Shown one piece after another: positions 27,436 to 42,400 of a stretch of DNA of 64,000 bases. The translations under genes and the position numbers were made by a program. A model generated the notes under the pieces. That model saw only the letters and a program-made list of their open reading frames with translations, made no database searches and had not been told where the DNA came from. The stretch covers positions 81,357,756 to 81,421,755 of the forward strand of contig OX104112.1 in NCBI GenBank assembly GCA_944474755.1, written 5' to 3'. This DNA is from Limnoperna fortunei (Eukaryota > Mollusca > Bivalvia > Mytilida > Modiolidae). Position 1 is the stretch's first letter; each line of letters starts with the position of its first letter.

Positions 27436-28440
27436 AACAAGAGGCTCTCAAAAGTCTGTAATCGCTGACCTGGAACACAAATTACTTTAAGTATATTTAA
27501 ATTTTTGCAATTTAAAGTTTCAGTCTAGTTGTTATAACTTTCAGTTACTGTGCAAAAACTAAACATTTCTTCAAAAATTTTGGTTAAGTACAATAACTCC
27601 TATAATGTGCCACGAGACAATTTATGAAAATTAAACAATTTGTAGGTCGTGTCCTTTAGGTTAATTTAGTAATTTAGAGTTTTATTCTAGCAGTTATAGT
27701 TTTTAAGTTACAGGATAAAATGAAAAAAAATCATAAAAAATTTTCACTTATGGGCAATAACTCATATAAGGAGTCATTTGCCAATTTCAGACCAATAAAG
27801 TGAATTGTAGGACTTGATCATTTTTTTCCATTTACAGTTTCACTCTAGCTCTTATAGTTTTAAGGTAACAGGACAAAAAGAAAAATTTCATACAAATTTG
27901 TCATTTAAGGGCAAAACATAACTCATAAGAGACATCTAACAATTTCAGACCAATGAAGTGAATTGTAGTACTTGTATTGCTGATCATTTTTTTCATTTAC
28001 AGTTTCACTCTAGCTTGTATAGTTTTCAAGATATGTAGTAAATACTGAAAATTTTATCAATAAATCGTAAATAAAGGACAATAACTCTTACAGGCAGCTC
28101 TAACACAACTTCACACCAATAGCAACTATTGTAGATCTTAATGAGCTGATCAATTTGAAGTAATGGTTTTCTCTATAGATTTTATAATTTTTAGATATTG
28201 AACAAAAACATGCATTGACACTCCATGTTCTATTTTTAGTAACAGTGGCCATCTTGTCCATTGGTCAACACCTTGGGTACAAATTTTAAACCAGGAACCC
28301 TAGGCATGATATTGGATAAGTTTGAAACAAACTGCCCAGTGGTTTCAGAGGAGAAATTTTTTTTTTAAGTGTACACCGGACGACAGACGCCAAGTGATGG
28401 CAAAAGCTCACACAGACTTTCAGTTCAGGTGAGCTAAAAA
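27436..28440 (+). mobile_element. Tandem-core element with 3' hairpin (GAGGCTCTC family)
   Basis: Starts AACAAGAGGCTCTCAAAAG and ends in a hairpin with AGCTCAC (28405-28411) paired to GTGAGCT (28429-28435), followed by AAAAA. The core holds diverged units of about 160 bases with CATTTACAGTTTCACTCTAG and CAATTTCAGACCAAT. Frames on the minus strand here (28286-28507) are repeat shadows. Confidence 0.65.
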
Positions 28441-28999
28441 CGTCAGATTTTACAGGGTGACAGTTTTTTAAAAGGCAGCTGAAAATGTGATTTAGTCTGC
28501 AATGCAATGATACATGTTTGTTGAATTGGTTAACTTATGTAAACATAATCAGAGCAAACATATTTGACACTTAATTCATACTTGTATTGATTAAAATCAA
28601 TAAAAACATTTACAAACTGAATTGTTTTGGGGGCTATCAAAAAAAGTTTTAAAGCTCAAGTGGTGTCGTTTGGAAGCAAGTTTGTTTTTTGCAAAATTTT
28701 CTTTACAACAAAAAGTCTTCTTACATAAAATATCTGACATGGTTTTAAGTTCTATTTCATACTTTCTAAAAGTTCTTTAGAAAATTTAGAAATTACAGAA
28801 AGTTTTTTCTGTGAAAATTTAAGTCACCTTCTCACTATTGGTAAAATTAGCAATAGATTTTGAACTAACGCTAAACTCTTGCAATTCAATGTTGTTACTG
28901 TCGTCACTTGTTGTTTGTGGAAGTATTCATGTATAGTCAACGGCATCAATACATCTTATTATGACCTCACAATCAGTATTTAAAAGAAATCAAAATATT

Positions 29000-30328
29000 T
29001 ATTAATAACCAAAGAATAATTTCATGTAAGTTGTAACTTTATTATACCCCTGATGAATAAAAGTTGTGCAAGTTGGATTGAAGCTTAGATTATCCCTGTA
29101 TATAAACAACACCAGTAATGTTGACATCTTTGATAGATTTGTTGGAGTTGCTGCTTTATGAAAGATTTTTTATAAAGTAATTATCAAATTACGACATCAA
29201 ATTAAAGTCGGATCACGTAAACTACAGGTGACAGAATACACAAGTATTTTTACATTGATGACAATTACGAAAACCTTGGGACAGCAATAATTCGTTGGAA
29301 AAGGCAACATGTTGGAATATACAGGTGTCAGATTAAGCAGGTTCCACTGTACTCATCGGTAATTTTGTGTATTGCAACACCAGTGTGACCTTTTGAAAAC
29401 CAATAATTTAAAATTCTTAATGTGACCTTCATTGTCGCATGTATTATAAACCTACCCAATCCTTTAAGAGATTTAACCTTTACAAAACTCATACAACTTT
29501 GTACCCATTTAGTATACAATGACCTACAATACTCGTTTATGAATACAATAGCCATCAGCATAGAGTTGTGCAAACCTTATAATATTTAGTACAACATTCT
29601 ACTATTTAAGACCAAACACTAACTTTTTTGTACAAAGCAGACAACAAAATCTATCATTTCCATATACTATTGACTTTGGCTTATTGTGTGCAGTAATAAC
29701 AACTTTGATTGTATTTATACAATAAACTTGAACAGTTAACTAATACACAATACTATAACAATATCTTTAATGTACATTCACAATCTAAAAATGGTTCTAT
29801 TATCAAATATAAAGAAATGTTCTGAAAAAAGACAAGCAAATATCTCCCATGTTCTTCATCTACATACAGGTTTCTTATAAATCACAAGAAATTTAACAAA
29901 AGACTAGAATTTGAACTTGACAAAAAATTGTCATTATCAATTTTGTTGCATTCACAAACAACAAATTTACAGAATAAAAAATAGTGTATAGCCAAGTGGA
30001 ACAAAATAGTCTAACAAAAACCAGTCCCACTGCTCTGTAATTAAAAGTTTTGGCTACCAGTTACTATCGTCATGTGCTCAGTAATAAGTATCTATTGATA
30101 CAGCATTCATAAATAATTAAAATAATGACAAAAGAAAATCAGTAACCTGCTACCAACAATAAGCTGAAAGACTAAAATCAGTTCAGAGAAAAACAACCCT
30201 TTTCTTGGTTTGAATATCATATCAAAAATAACATTAACAATAACTACATTACCACTCACGACAAAAAATATCAGTAATTTAGGATAACAGTTGATGAGAG
30301 ATCATGGTAAATTATAGATTGTACTTCT
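29000..30328 (-). other. Probable GRAMD1 3' UTR and downstream flank
   Basis: AT-rich sequence directly after the stop codon, without a recognised repeat family. Minus-strand AATAAA hexamers occur near 29043-29038 and 29003-28998. One more overlaps the stop codon but is probably too close to be used. I could not fix the cleavage site. A small 81-codon frame at 29328-29573 on the minus strand has no recognisable product. Confidence 0.3.
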
Positions 30329-30418
30329 TTATTTTTCATTGGCTGTTTGGCTGTACATGTCTGAATGGGAAATGTGATGGTCCAATATGTTTGATAACTT
30401 CATTAAGGAATCTTTCAT
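30329..30418 (-). CDS. GRAMD1: GRAMD1 exon 16, last coding exon with stop
   Basis: Encodes MKDSLMKLSNILDHHIS and ends SQTANEK plus TAA at 30331-30329. MKDSL.NL follows the DQ/DK dipeptide of exon 15 in the family. The acceptor is a strong TTTTTTTTCAG. Confidence 0.92.
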   Translation of the reverse strand: MKDSLMKLSNILDHHISHSDMYSQTANEK

Positions 30419-33400
30419 CTGAAAAAAAACAAACATGTATATAACCAAACAATATCTAACAATTACCCATAACATTTAGTAGTAACATATATTAAGCCAT
30501 ATTTAATGAAATTCAGTCATTTAATTGTCAGAAACATAACTGGCCAACAACAAATTTAATCAATTTTTTATTATTATTTCCACAAAATACTTAAAAATGT
30601 TTCAAAGTTATCACAAGGATCCCGACATTTATTGGTAAGAAAAAAGTTTCTACTTAAGCCACAAAGCCAATGAGGATACGAATGTACAGAAATGAATAAT
30701 TGGAAACAACAGCTGCCTCGATCACTTTGAAACATTTTTTCTATTTCCTTGAGAAACATTCAGCCTCTAGACACTTCTAAATGGGATGTTAAATCATATT
30801 TTGTTAGGAAGGCATATATTGCAGAATTCAATATATGTTATTGTTTTATATATGGATATAAACATATAACTGCTATAAATAGATCCATCCTGAGTCCAAT
30901 GTTATTTTTTTAATATCTTTGTGATGTAGATGAATTTTTATGGTTTTTATGCATACACTTCAGCTCATCTGAAATTTTTCTCTATTTTATTTTTCTAAAG
31001 TATATGAGTTTTATGTCATGAAGGTTTTTTAATTTTTGTTTGAATGTACATAATACATGTAGCTGCACTATATTATAATTTATTTATGTTTATAATTTTT
31101 TATAGTGCAAAATGCTTAGTAAAGTGTTTATAGTAATGTTCTATTATATAATGCTCTATACAAATATTTATATTATTAAAGTTTTTCCCAGTACAGTGGA
31201 AAGACCTTCTTGTATTTCTTATGATTATTATGATTATTTTTTTTTCTTCCGCGGAGGTTGGCCAAAAAGTGTCTTGACATATCATTTCAATACTTAGTAC
31301 CATTAAAACGGTTAGAGATAATATGGTAAACATATAAGTTTAAAGTGATCAGTAAGAAAAAAGCTTCAATTTGAGCCAAAGATCAAAGATCATACCATAG
31401 CAACAAGGCAACTGTTATAAACATGCCTTAGCAACCATATATTTTTATAATCAGAATGATTTACTTGATTGAAATATGTCATTTGATCACCGGATGTGGC
31501 ATTTTGTCCCCAGAAAAGGGCATAAAAGTCCTCTGTTTTTGGCTCTGGACCACTTTCTTTACTCAAATAATTCATGTTTATGACTGGAAATGACAATTTG
31601 TGCTTAGCAACAGGCACAAAAGCCAGTAGCATCACATATATTTTCTGACTTTTAAGGGACAGTAGGAAAGACCTACTAATTTGTTCTAATACCAAATGGC
31701 AGTTGAGGAAAGTTCAAGTTGATACAATTTGTATCTCAGTAACAGGTACAGATCCAATTCAGGAAGGTTGACATGGCTGTAAACTGGTTTAACATGTATT
31801 ACACATGTCTACAGAGGAGATTTACCTTATCTACAAGTGATATTGATGATGATAATATCTCTTTCCATTTTTCTATTTCACTATCTTGGAGTGCCTGTTG
31901 CTGTTTTAACAATCGCACCCAATCCTCTTCAGATTTTGGAATATGACTGAAAATAAAACAAGGACGAGATTTTTCTATCATAGAATGCTAACATAAACAA
32001 AGAAAATGTCTCAGCTGCATTCAGTAGTGAAAAAAATTACTTTATGAGCAACATATGAATAAAATAAATTGTAATGGCAGTCATTGATTTAATTAAAGTT
32101 AAAGTGACACCTACAGGACAACTACATACTAACTATTGTCAATCTACAAGACTACTATACACGAACTGTTATCCTACTATGAATGGTCAATGAGAAACTG
32201 TCCTAAATCAAAAACTGCAAGGCAGCTAATAAACATTGAAACTAATGTGAATGTAATTGTCATGTACTATTTATCAAGAACCGCTATACCAAATATTGCA
32301 ATTCTTCCATGAACAGTTCCTGAGGAAATGGCCCAATCTAATAACTACTATTCATCAGAAACCTATATACAAAATATTTTTATCCTACCATGCAGTTACA
32401 GATGAACTGACTTGATCCAACACCTTGAATGTAGACACTGGACCATAAAATGAAGGTAAAGGTCAGGTGACAAGTGACTAACTGACAAGTATCATCAATT
32501 TAGCTTAAGAATATTTTGATGTAAAAAAAAATGCAGGCAAGACAACTAAAAAATTATTGTAAGATGTGAATTTGTTGTTTTGTTTGTTTGTTTGAATAAA
32601 GTTTACTGCCATATTTACCATTTTTTCAGCTATATTATGGCATCCATTTTTTATTTGGGGAGGAAACCAGAGTACCTGCAGAGAACCTCCTACCTTCAGT
32701 AGTAGAGTTTGTTAAGAAAATTCTTTTAAAAACATCCAAATAAAAGGTAATTAAAGATGCCTAAACAAGCCTGCATCTTAGTCATAATGTAAGTGGTTCT
32801 AACACCTTTTATGTTAGCAGTAATACTTTTTTTTTTCTTAAAGTTGAAACCTAATAATTGTTATTATTTTTTAATCAAACTGAACAATACTTGTAGTAAT
32901 TGTTTTGTTTGCTGATGGTTTAACAAGTATTTCAAATATTGAAAAATAGTAATTCTTGTCTGATTGATGAACTGATCCTAGTCTCAAATTAATTAAAATT
33001 TTCCTCAAGCCAAGCAATCTAGCCCATGCCATAAAACCTTTTTTGAGTAAAAATGTTTTCTCAACTACCATGAAAACAAGGGAAAAAAAAGATCTGATTG
33101 GATGAAATTAAGAATAAAACAATGCTAAGCAAAGAAAATGTTGATGGCACTGTGCCCACATGGCTCTAATTAAGTTGAGCATGAATTGAGAAAATTCTAA
33201 AATTTAATGTGTTTTAAAAAGTTGGAACCAGGTGACACAACAGTAAATTTAACTGGCTATGCTGTACTAAATATGAATCACCCAATGGAAACATGTGATG
33301 TAAGGACAAGTGTAGACAGAAAAATGTCTCGCCTGCATTCTGCATCAGTTGTCAATGTAAAAGCACTGTATTGACATCATATAAAACATGTAAGGCATGG

Positions 33401-36400
33401 TTACTGAGAAACTGACCAAATTCAAAAACTTTATCATAGTCATTAGACCATAAAACTGAGGTCAAGGTCAGGTGACACCTACGAGACTGTCATGTACCTT
33501 TCATCAGCAACCTATATACCAAATATTATCACCCTTTGCATGGTAACTGAGAAACCAATTTAATCCAATAACTTTAAAATGTTCACTGGACCATGAAATT
33601 GAGGTAAGGTCAGGTGACAGTCTGAAACCTACCTTTCTCCAGCAACCTATATACCAAATATTGTCACCCAACCATGCATGGTTACTGAGGAACTGAATGT
33701 ATTGCAATAGTTTTAACATATTCACTGGGCAATGAAATTGAGGTCAAAGTCAGGAGATGGACTGTCATGTCCCTTTCATCAGCAACCATTATACCAAATA
33801 TTGTCATCCTACCATGCATGTTTACTGAGAAAATGACTTAATTCAAGAACTTGAATGTAGTCACTTGACAGAGAAATTGAGGTCAAGGTCATGTGCCAGG
33901 TAAACTGACAAGTACTCATAATAAGCTACCACTGAGCCAAATTTGGTTGACCTTAGGCTTAAGCTTACAAATATATAAAGCAAAATGTCAAGTGTTAATG
34001 CCTTCTGCTGTACATTAAACAGGTTTGTAATTTTTGTCTTGTACAATAATAACATATTTGAAATTCTAACGTTGTACCTATAGATGTACACTTGTACAAT
34101 TTTAGTTATGTACATTAATAAAATCTAGAATGAACAATATATAAGTAACTTACTTTAAATTAATACTGCTTTGGGAATGTGGAAAGTATAAAATATTCGC
34201 CGATCCTTCTAATGACCATAACTTATAAAATAAAACAGCATTGAATACTACTAGTAAAACCAATCTGCAAAACAAAAACATAATAACAATAATGTTTATT
34301 GATCTACTGCAAAATAACACTGGCCTTAAAATAAGAAACACTATATATAACATGGGTAAAGAAAAGTGTGGGTACAGTTATAATTTGGGGAAAAAGTGAA
34401 TAACACAGAACAGGGAAAATAAAGCACTGCCATATTTAATGTTTATTACAGTTCACAGTTCATAGTAAAAAAAGCCCCAGATCACAATCATGGTAAAGAC
34501 CTTGGTCCTTCTATACTGATGACTTTACAATTAACACATCAGTAGAATTTAATAACTGGAACTAGATATATATTATACAAGGATGCGAATACAACTCATC
34601 AAAGACATATTAATCTGTTTTCTCCAAATTTCCACAGTTACAGATTACTATTCAAGCAGTATTGTTGTACAGTTACTGTGAAATACTTTTTATTCGTGGG
34701 GTATCAATTTTCGTGCAGGCCTTGGACCACGAAATTAAAAATCCAACGCAGAATAAAACTTCATTAACAGATGGGAACTTGGGAACAACGATCTGAAAAT
34801 TTCCGAGATCGGACATTCATTTGAAATGTAATATATGATTTTGTAATTCGATCCATTACTAATGTTCAGCTCAGAATCAATCTTAATGATTATGTTACAG
34901 GTTTCATGTTCGAATTGTGTTTTTATTAAATGTAGGTATTATTTAATTGTAAAGCGTACGAAGAAACATCGACTTCCGGTCAAGGTGGGGATATATGAGG
35001 TGTTCATTTTCAATGTTAAAAAGTAACAAATTATTATTGGAATTATGAGTTTGGTTGCTCCTTTGAACATAAGTTAAAATAACAAATAAAATATTTAAAA
35101 GATAAGCTATACTTTATCTTTATTAGTGCATATCAATGACATGCTATATCAAATGGATGTTGTGATAATTCCGATCGTGGCACAAATGACATTAAATTAC
35201 ACCTTTGTATTTATTGCTACTCAACACATGAAGTGACAAATTCCCCTGCGGCTAGGAATGCTTCTATAGATAACAATTAGAGAATTAAATAGACTCAAAG
35301 TAGTTTTTATTGCAATTAATCAATTAATTAATACATTACCGTGTTTATAATGAACTATTGATTTCCGTGTTGTTAATTTTATATTCGTTACCATGCTGGT
35401 AAACAACATCATGTAATGAAACTGTTTTGTCTTCTTTATATGTTGATGTTTATTATCAGCAGCGAAAATGATCTGCTGTGATTTTTGCATTTTCGGAAAC
35501 CGTTAGTCCACGAATTTAAGAACCCACGAACATGTAAAATTTCACCATACCACGAAAATTGATACCCACGAATTTAAGTACTTTCACAGGTATTTAATTT
35601 AAATCTATATAAAACGGAGTTAGAACACTGGTAAGTTTTCTTTAACCTTAACTGACCAGGATTTCTAGTTTTCCAGCTAAATGTAGGGTTTTTAATAAAT
35701 ACCGTGGCTTTGTCAAAAACTGAAGGCCATGATATTGATAAAAGTTGCTGAAAGCAGTGTGAAAACCCTCATTCAAACAAACAAAAAACCAAAACAACAA
35801 TGATTTAATATTTCCATATTTGAAACACTGAAAATAGGAGATAAAACAATGATAATTTGTTGTAATATGGCCTCAGCTGCAACAGTTCATGTGAATTATA
35901 AGGATTAGCTCAGTTTTACTGTCTAATACTTACATAACTAAAATGACTCTGACTAGAGTTTCTGCATTCAGTTTTGATAAGTTCTCCTCTTTGTGTACTG
36001 TAGCAACTACATAAAAAATGTATACAAGTTTATTTTGACCAATAAATAAAGTTTGTTCAGTTAACATTAAACATAACTTTATATTACAAACCAATATCAA
36101 CCAAACTAACTAATTTCTGTTATTGTATGCAAGATATAAAGATTCCACAATTAAAATCACATCTTTTGTTTATAATCTTTACTGAAGAATTGTTTTAAAT
36201 TATAATAAAGATTAACAATTATATCTGCATGTCATTCTCTATAAGACAATTAATTCAGACCCAGGAATTTTTACTTCCTTAAAAATGCTCAGAGATGATA
36301 CCTACACACTAAATTTGACCTATGAATTATTGACCATTACCATGAAACAGTTGGTGTTTTAAAATGCAACCATTTGGTAAATACAGACATATAAATAATA

Positions 36401-39400
36401 CTTAACACTGTATAACATACATAAATTTCTGACAATGGGAACAGGTGCTTGTGTCTGTTGTTGGTGTTTGGCATCATTTACTGATAAATGTCTTGTTGCT
36501 TTTATTTTAGGATTATCCTTTATATTATGTGACAAAGCACTTGAACGTGTCCTGCGTCTTCTAAATTTGCGTTTTGAATCTTTTTGTATTAATGTCCGTA
36601 TTGAATTTTCTTTTTCACACTCTTGCTTAAGATGCAAGTCCATTATTTCAAAAAACTCTTTGACACCTTGGTATCCATTTTTCTCAATCATACCTAAAAG
36701 ATTTTATCAAACGTAAAATATATTTTTCTGTAATAACAAAACTCATGAAACTCTAAAGAAAACACTTTCTAAATTCAAATACAATAGGACAAGTAAATCA
36801 GATATATTTATATTTAAGGCATAACTCTCAGATTTTATTTTAAAATGAAACAAAAAATTAGAGTCATTCCTTTAAAATAAGTATAAGACAACTAAAGGAA
36901 ATGGAAACAATTTAATAAAACAATGAACAATTTTTTAGAGCATTTTAATGAATGTCATATTAATACGCACACAGCAACTAATTAAAGCCAATACACAAAA
37001 ATCGTTAACGTGGGCGTTTCTTTGTGAATACTTATGTTTATTAGAAAATTCAAACTAGAAAAAGTTAATCGAGCAATCACTGAAACTGCCACATAAATTT
37101 TGCAGAACTTCTTTTGCAAAAATTTGTAACCCTTTTTAGTTGACTGTGACCTTGACCTTTGATGGAATTCCTCAAGCATCAATAGTGATCTTACCCACCG
37201 TATATGTAATAATATCCTAAAGTTTCATTGAAATCAAACATACAATTTTTGAAACATTATTTTTGGTTAAAATCTCAAAATTTGATGGATTTCCGCACAA
37301 ATTGATAGGCTTCTGATCTACCTAATATGAAACTATATCAAAGTTTCATTGATATCAAATGCAAACATTTTGAGTAATTTTGTTTGTCTGGAAACATCTT
37401 TTTCGTAAAAATTTTTGTTTTTTGGCAACTGTGACCTTGATTTTTCATGGATTTCCCCAAAAATTGACATGCTTTTGATCAATCTTATATGAAACTATAT
37501 TCCAAAGTTTTACTGAAATCAAATGCAAATTTTTTCAAGTTACTGTCCAGAACAATATTGTAAAAGTTAAAACGTTTTTTGTCAACTGTGACCTTGAAAT
37601 TTGACGAATTTTCCCCAAAATCAATATTCCTTTTGTCAATAGCTTATCAACCTGATATGTAACAATATCATATAGTTTCATCTAAATGACATGCAAGGTT
37701 TTTGAATTATTATCTGGAAACAAAATTTGGACCAAGGAACCATGGGAAAGGTGGATGGAAAGACATACGGACATGAACATTTCTATTTCCCCGGACTCTG
37801 TTGTGCGGGGGTATAAAAATGTTTTTGTCCAATCAAATAAAGCTATTTCATAAATAATCATTCATTTTCAAATACATTTATAAACTAAGATTTGTGTAAA
37901 TAATCATTCATTTTTAAATACATTTATAAACTAAGATTTGTGTATACACAAACACAAAGATGTTGACCGCTGACATACTGTCATATGTGTACAACAAATG
38001 AAAGAGTCTGTCCAAGTTTGGAGGAATTTAGAATAGAAAAGAATCATCAGACCCAATATGTACATGTTATATAATAAAAAATAAACAAAAACAACAACTC
38101 TTGCACAATATAGTATACATTATGTACTGTACATATTCCAAATATTAATATAGTTTGGTAGCATTAATAGCAATGTCAGTTTAAACTAAGTTAACAGCTT
38201 AATTGTTTCTACCCATTATTTGTATACAATCATTGTTCAAAGGTTTCACTTCCTAAACATCTACTATTTATTGACAATCCTACAGCTACCACATCAGTAC
38301 AATATAGACAGTAAGTTTTTCTGTCTAAAATGCAAATATTCAGCAAAAACAATTTCAACAATTATATACTCATACTGAAAGATCGTTAAACATATAAATA
38401 ACCTACTTTTAACAATACCCCATACATTTTTTTTGTAGCGAATATCTGTAGTCACCTTTAAACGACACCTATTTCTGGCAACCTTTGTTAAGCAATATCT
38501 ATTTACAACCTACAATGATATAAAAACATAAACTATCAATGCTTAAGATAACAAATTTTGGTAAAATGACCGATTAAATTAAATTCTATCTGCAAATTGT
38601 CATGCAATTTTTAATGCATTCATTACTTTATATATCCTTGCTTCCATGCCTTTGTCTTGGGGACAAAATTATTAATTTCTAATCTCTAAGAAGGGTTCAT
38701 TTAATAAAAGGGGGCTTAAATCTTGGTACATAAAACTGTGTCTATTGTCAAATGTTTATTAAATTCAATGATTGATTAGTCGGTGCTTAACATCCAGCAA
38801 GCAATAATTCAGCTCCATGGAGGATGTTAATTAAGAAAACCAATGATGTTATTTACACATGTGGTTGGCCACTGGGTAGAAAGATTTTGTAAAAACAAAT
38901 TTCTTCTATATGTTTTTCATATCTGGTTACATATTACTTTAAATACAGTTTTGTGCAACATACAAGAGCAAAGCAGATGATGGTAGATTTTTAAAAATGT
39001 TTTACTAAGAGATTAAGGTAGTTAGCCATTCACTTAAAATCACTGATGTGTCTAACTGTTCGAGCCCCACTTCAGACCAGGTGTGCACAACTTCAATGGA
39101 CAATGATTGTCAGCTTTCATTACCTCAAAGGTATCAGCATAGGGAATACCACTCATGTTGCATTCACAGTCAACAACATACAGGGAACCAGGCTTGGAAT
39201 CTTTATAGCATGTTTGCTTCTCAAAAGTCTGTGATGATTTAGGTCCTATAGAATAATTTAACGAGATCCTGTACTTCACCATTCTAGTTCTATGTCCTGT
39301 TTCCTCCTCCTCCTGCCAAGCAGGCAAGTTAATGTCTGAAAAATGGAATATCCCATATTTTATTCACAGCTCCAAAAATAAAAATATGAAAGATAACAAT

Positions 39401-42400
39401 ACTGACATGTATACAGTAATATGTTTTTTATGAAAAATTTAATATGAAATGTGTTAACAGCTGAAAACTAAAAAATATAAAACAGAAAAGTTACTAATCT
39501 TTAAGGCATAACTCTTGACCCACAATAAATTCAAACATGAATTAAAATCAATCCAGATGTGTACAATGACATGTCATATTAAGGACCTAAACAAATTAAA
39601 CTGGCGATTGAAACCAGAGTTAAACATTGACAGAATGGAAGGCATAATGATCCAGTTTTATTTAACACAATAATTCTTCTGTAAATGGCACATTTTGAAG
39701 TTGACATTACCAAGTACAGATAAGTACAAATACACTCATCTGTACATGTTGCCTCATCCAATCGTTTTGTTTATGCATTTTCTGTCATTTTGCTGTGCTC
39801 CACTTTGTGAAAAGACATACAAGTTTTAGAAGATCACTTCGTCTTTTTCAGAAATGTATATAATAACCTAATTATCTTTTATTTTAAGCATCTTTTTCTC
39901 AACACTTAGGAAATACAGAAACAGACAAAATATACAGAATACTAGTTAAATGCTGTTTTGATTACAATTGTCAATAACAGGAAATATTTCTATAATGCCA
40001 GTTGTGTCATACGGATCTGGATGAGCACTATTTGTATTAACAACATTTACCATATGACCTTCGAGCCTCGTGGACGCTTGTCATGAATGCTGTATCAGTA
40101 AATATCATCTGGAACAGTTTATCTACAGATACTGGGTAGACATCGTTATGATTGACTCTACCATTATGCTGGTGAAGAGAAGCACAAGTTACTTCCCCTG
40201 AAAAAAAGTACAATTTTGGTGTTGAAGCGTCAATGATCTAGGAACAATAATAACAAACATAGTATATAAAATTATATGGTTACTGGGTCATACAACCTTT
40301 TGCCTTAATGTAATAAATAAGTGTATTATTGTTAACTGACTTGAAATGAAAGATGCTACAAATTTTTAGGGCTTTCAGGCAGAATAACGAAAAAATGTCA
40401 AATGGCATCTTAACCAAAGCAACAAGTGTGGACTGTGAGCCCGCTCACAAAGGGATACCCCCCCCCCCCCCCTGATGCGCTTCAAGTCTAATTATCTCCC
40501 CTGAATAATATCCGACAGTGATAAAAATTCTTCATGCACATCTACATATGATTTTCTTCCTTCATGTAAAGTTTCTTCAAAATTTGTCAAACGATTTAGG
40601 AGGAGCTGAGCTTATGAGGTCTCAGACTGAATACCATATTTCAGTGGACAGATGGACAGACAGACAAGGTGATTCCTATATACCCCTCCCCCCCAAAACA
40701 AGTTTGCAGGGGTATAATAATAAATGAATTATTACAGGCTAAAAAGAATGTTACACGATAGCTTAGCTTATAGGGTGATCATACTTAAAGTTTGAAAGGA
40801 TTTAGCCACATTTTTTAAATTACATTCCAAAACAGACTTTAACAAATATTGATTTTGACATCAGGATTATTTAGGTGAACTTTGGATATAAATGACTTCA
40901 ACCATTTTAAGAAAAAAAATTGTTTTAAAAGTTATGGCAACAGCTTTAATGATAAAAACACTATTTTTTCTAGAGTGTTTATTTGAATATAGTGTTTAAC
41001 GATACTGTCAGCAATATCATGGCATCAAGTATTTATTGGGGGAGGAAGCGTTATATCAGGAACAAAAACCACTGGCAATCCTTGTCAATTAAGTTTGGAG
41101 TTTAGTACAACCTGCCCACAGTGAGACTCCACTGCTTTCTCTGAATTTTTCTGCATAAAATCATTGATGAATTAACAATGGAGTACCTTCACTCTCCTCA
41201 GTTTCATCACTTAAGTCTGTTGGTATTTCAACATCATTTTCATCAACCACCTTGTGATACATATCTGCAAGCAATGAGTCTTCCTCTCGAGCTGGTGGAA
41301 CGAGGGCTACATCTTCTATTATTTCTTTCTGATAAGATACAAATGTAAATGTTCAGACTTCATAGAGAAAAAAATAAAGACAACAAATAAATATCCAGTC
41401 CAATAAAAGTTAAGTTTGAAAACTGTCTTGTTCACAAAAAGACAACTAGAATTCTTTTTTAATACAAGTGTTGAACATTTGGAGAAACAAAGGATCAAAC
41501 ACCAGTTGGAGGGCAAGACAGGAAATCTCGGAAACCAAGTGATTTCAGAGCCTTGTTGGAGACCAAAAGTAATCTTTCACACAGGTGTCTGAGATTTTCC
41601 CATCTTGTCCTACCACAGTGGTGGATTGTATTTCTCACCAATTCATGAAAAAGTTTTGTGCTGTTCTGCTGAAAGATGTCAACAAATAGAGTTATCTACC
41701 CTGAAAGTAATCTGGACTCCAGTGTACATTTGCTGCATCAGTGTTTTTGACTCATATTTTATTTAAAGACTATAATCCTATCTACATGCATGAAGTACAT
41801 GATGTCTGATGTTTTCTTTACTCGTCATGTTTTACATCTGATCAAAATAAACTGAGAAGAGGACCTCACCAGCTTTATTTATCAAAAGGTTTAGCTTGAA
41901 CTAGACAAGCTGTTTCGTGAAAATTGAAATTAAAATGGAAAGATACCAGAAGAGATGCCAATATCTAGAACTAGACAAGAAAATAGCCCCACAGCTAAGA
42001 ATTAAGGTTGATTTGTTAGTGGCAAAGTTTTGTTAGAAAGTCAATTGTGTCTGTAAGACACAATTGATGCACCCACCTGACAAAGGACAAGACGCTTATG
42101 TTGAAATGGATTTGAATTTTAAGAAAATTTATTAAAAATCAAACTTCTTTTTCCCTGTATGTGGAATCATCTTACTTATATAAATGCTGTAGCTTTGAAA
42201 ATGAAGGAGAAGGTATCTGGACCAGACATGTACCCCTATCTCAGTTATCAGGCCCTGTAAACTTCCAACTACTTCTGGTTTTATGAATATTTCCCAAAAA
42301 TAAAAATTCTTTGGCTCTGCATTCATTATGTGTTCAAATAATCTACCAAATATGTATGCTGTAGCTTTTAAGCTGTACAAGAAGATAGCTGGATAAAACA

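Noticed and set aside
28286..28507. 73-codon minus-strand frame
   Set aside because: Shadow of the 3' end of the tandem-core element at 27.4-28.4 kb.
29328..29573. 81-codon minus-strand frame downstream of GRAMD1
   Set aside because: No motif, no splice context; most likely chance within the 3' UTR or flank.
31390..31695. 101-codon minus-strand frame in intron 15
   Set aside because: No recognisable domain and no fit to GRAMD1 exon phases. The text (TGTCCCCAGAAAAGGGCATA) looks like dispersed non-coding repeat.
36435..36716. 93-codon plus-strand frame
   Set aside because: Antisense to GRAMD1 exon 12.
36982..37182. 66-codon minus-strand frame
   Set aside because: Lies within the diverged tandem-core element and has no recognisable product.
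39046..39242. Plus-strand frames of 62-64 codons
   Set aside because: They are antisense to GRAMD1 exon 10.
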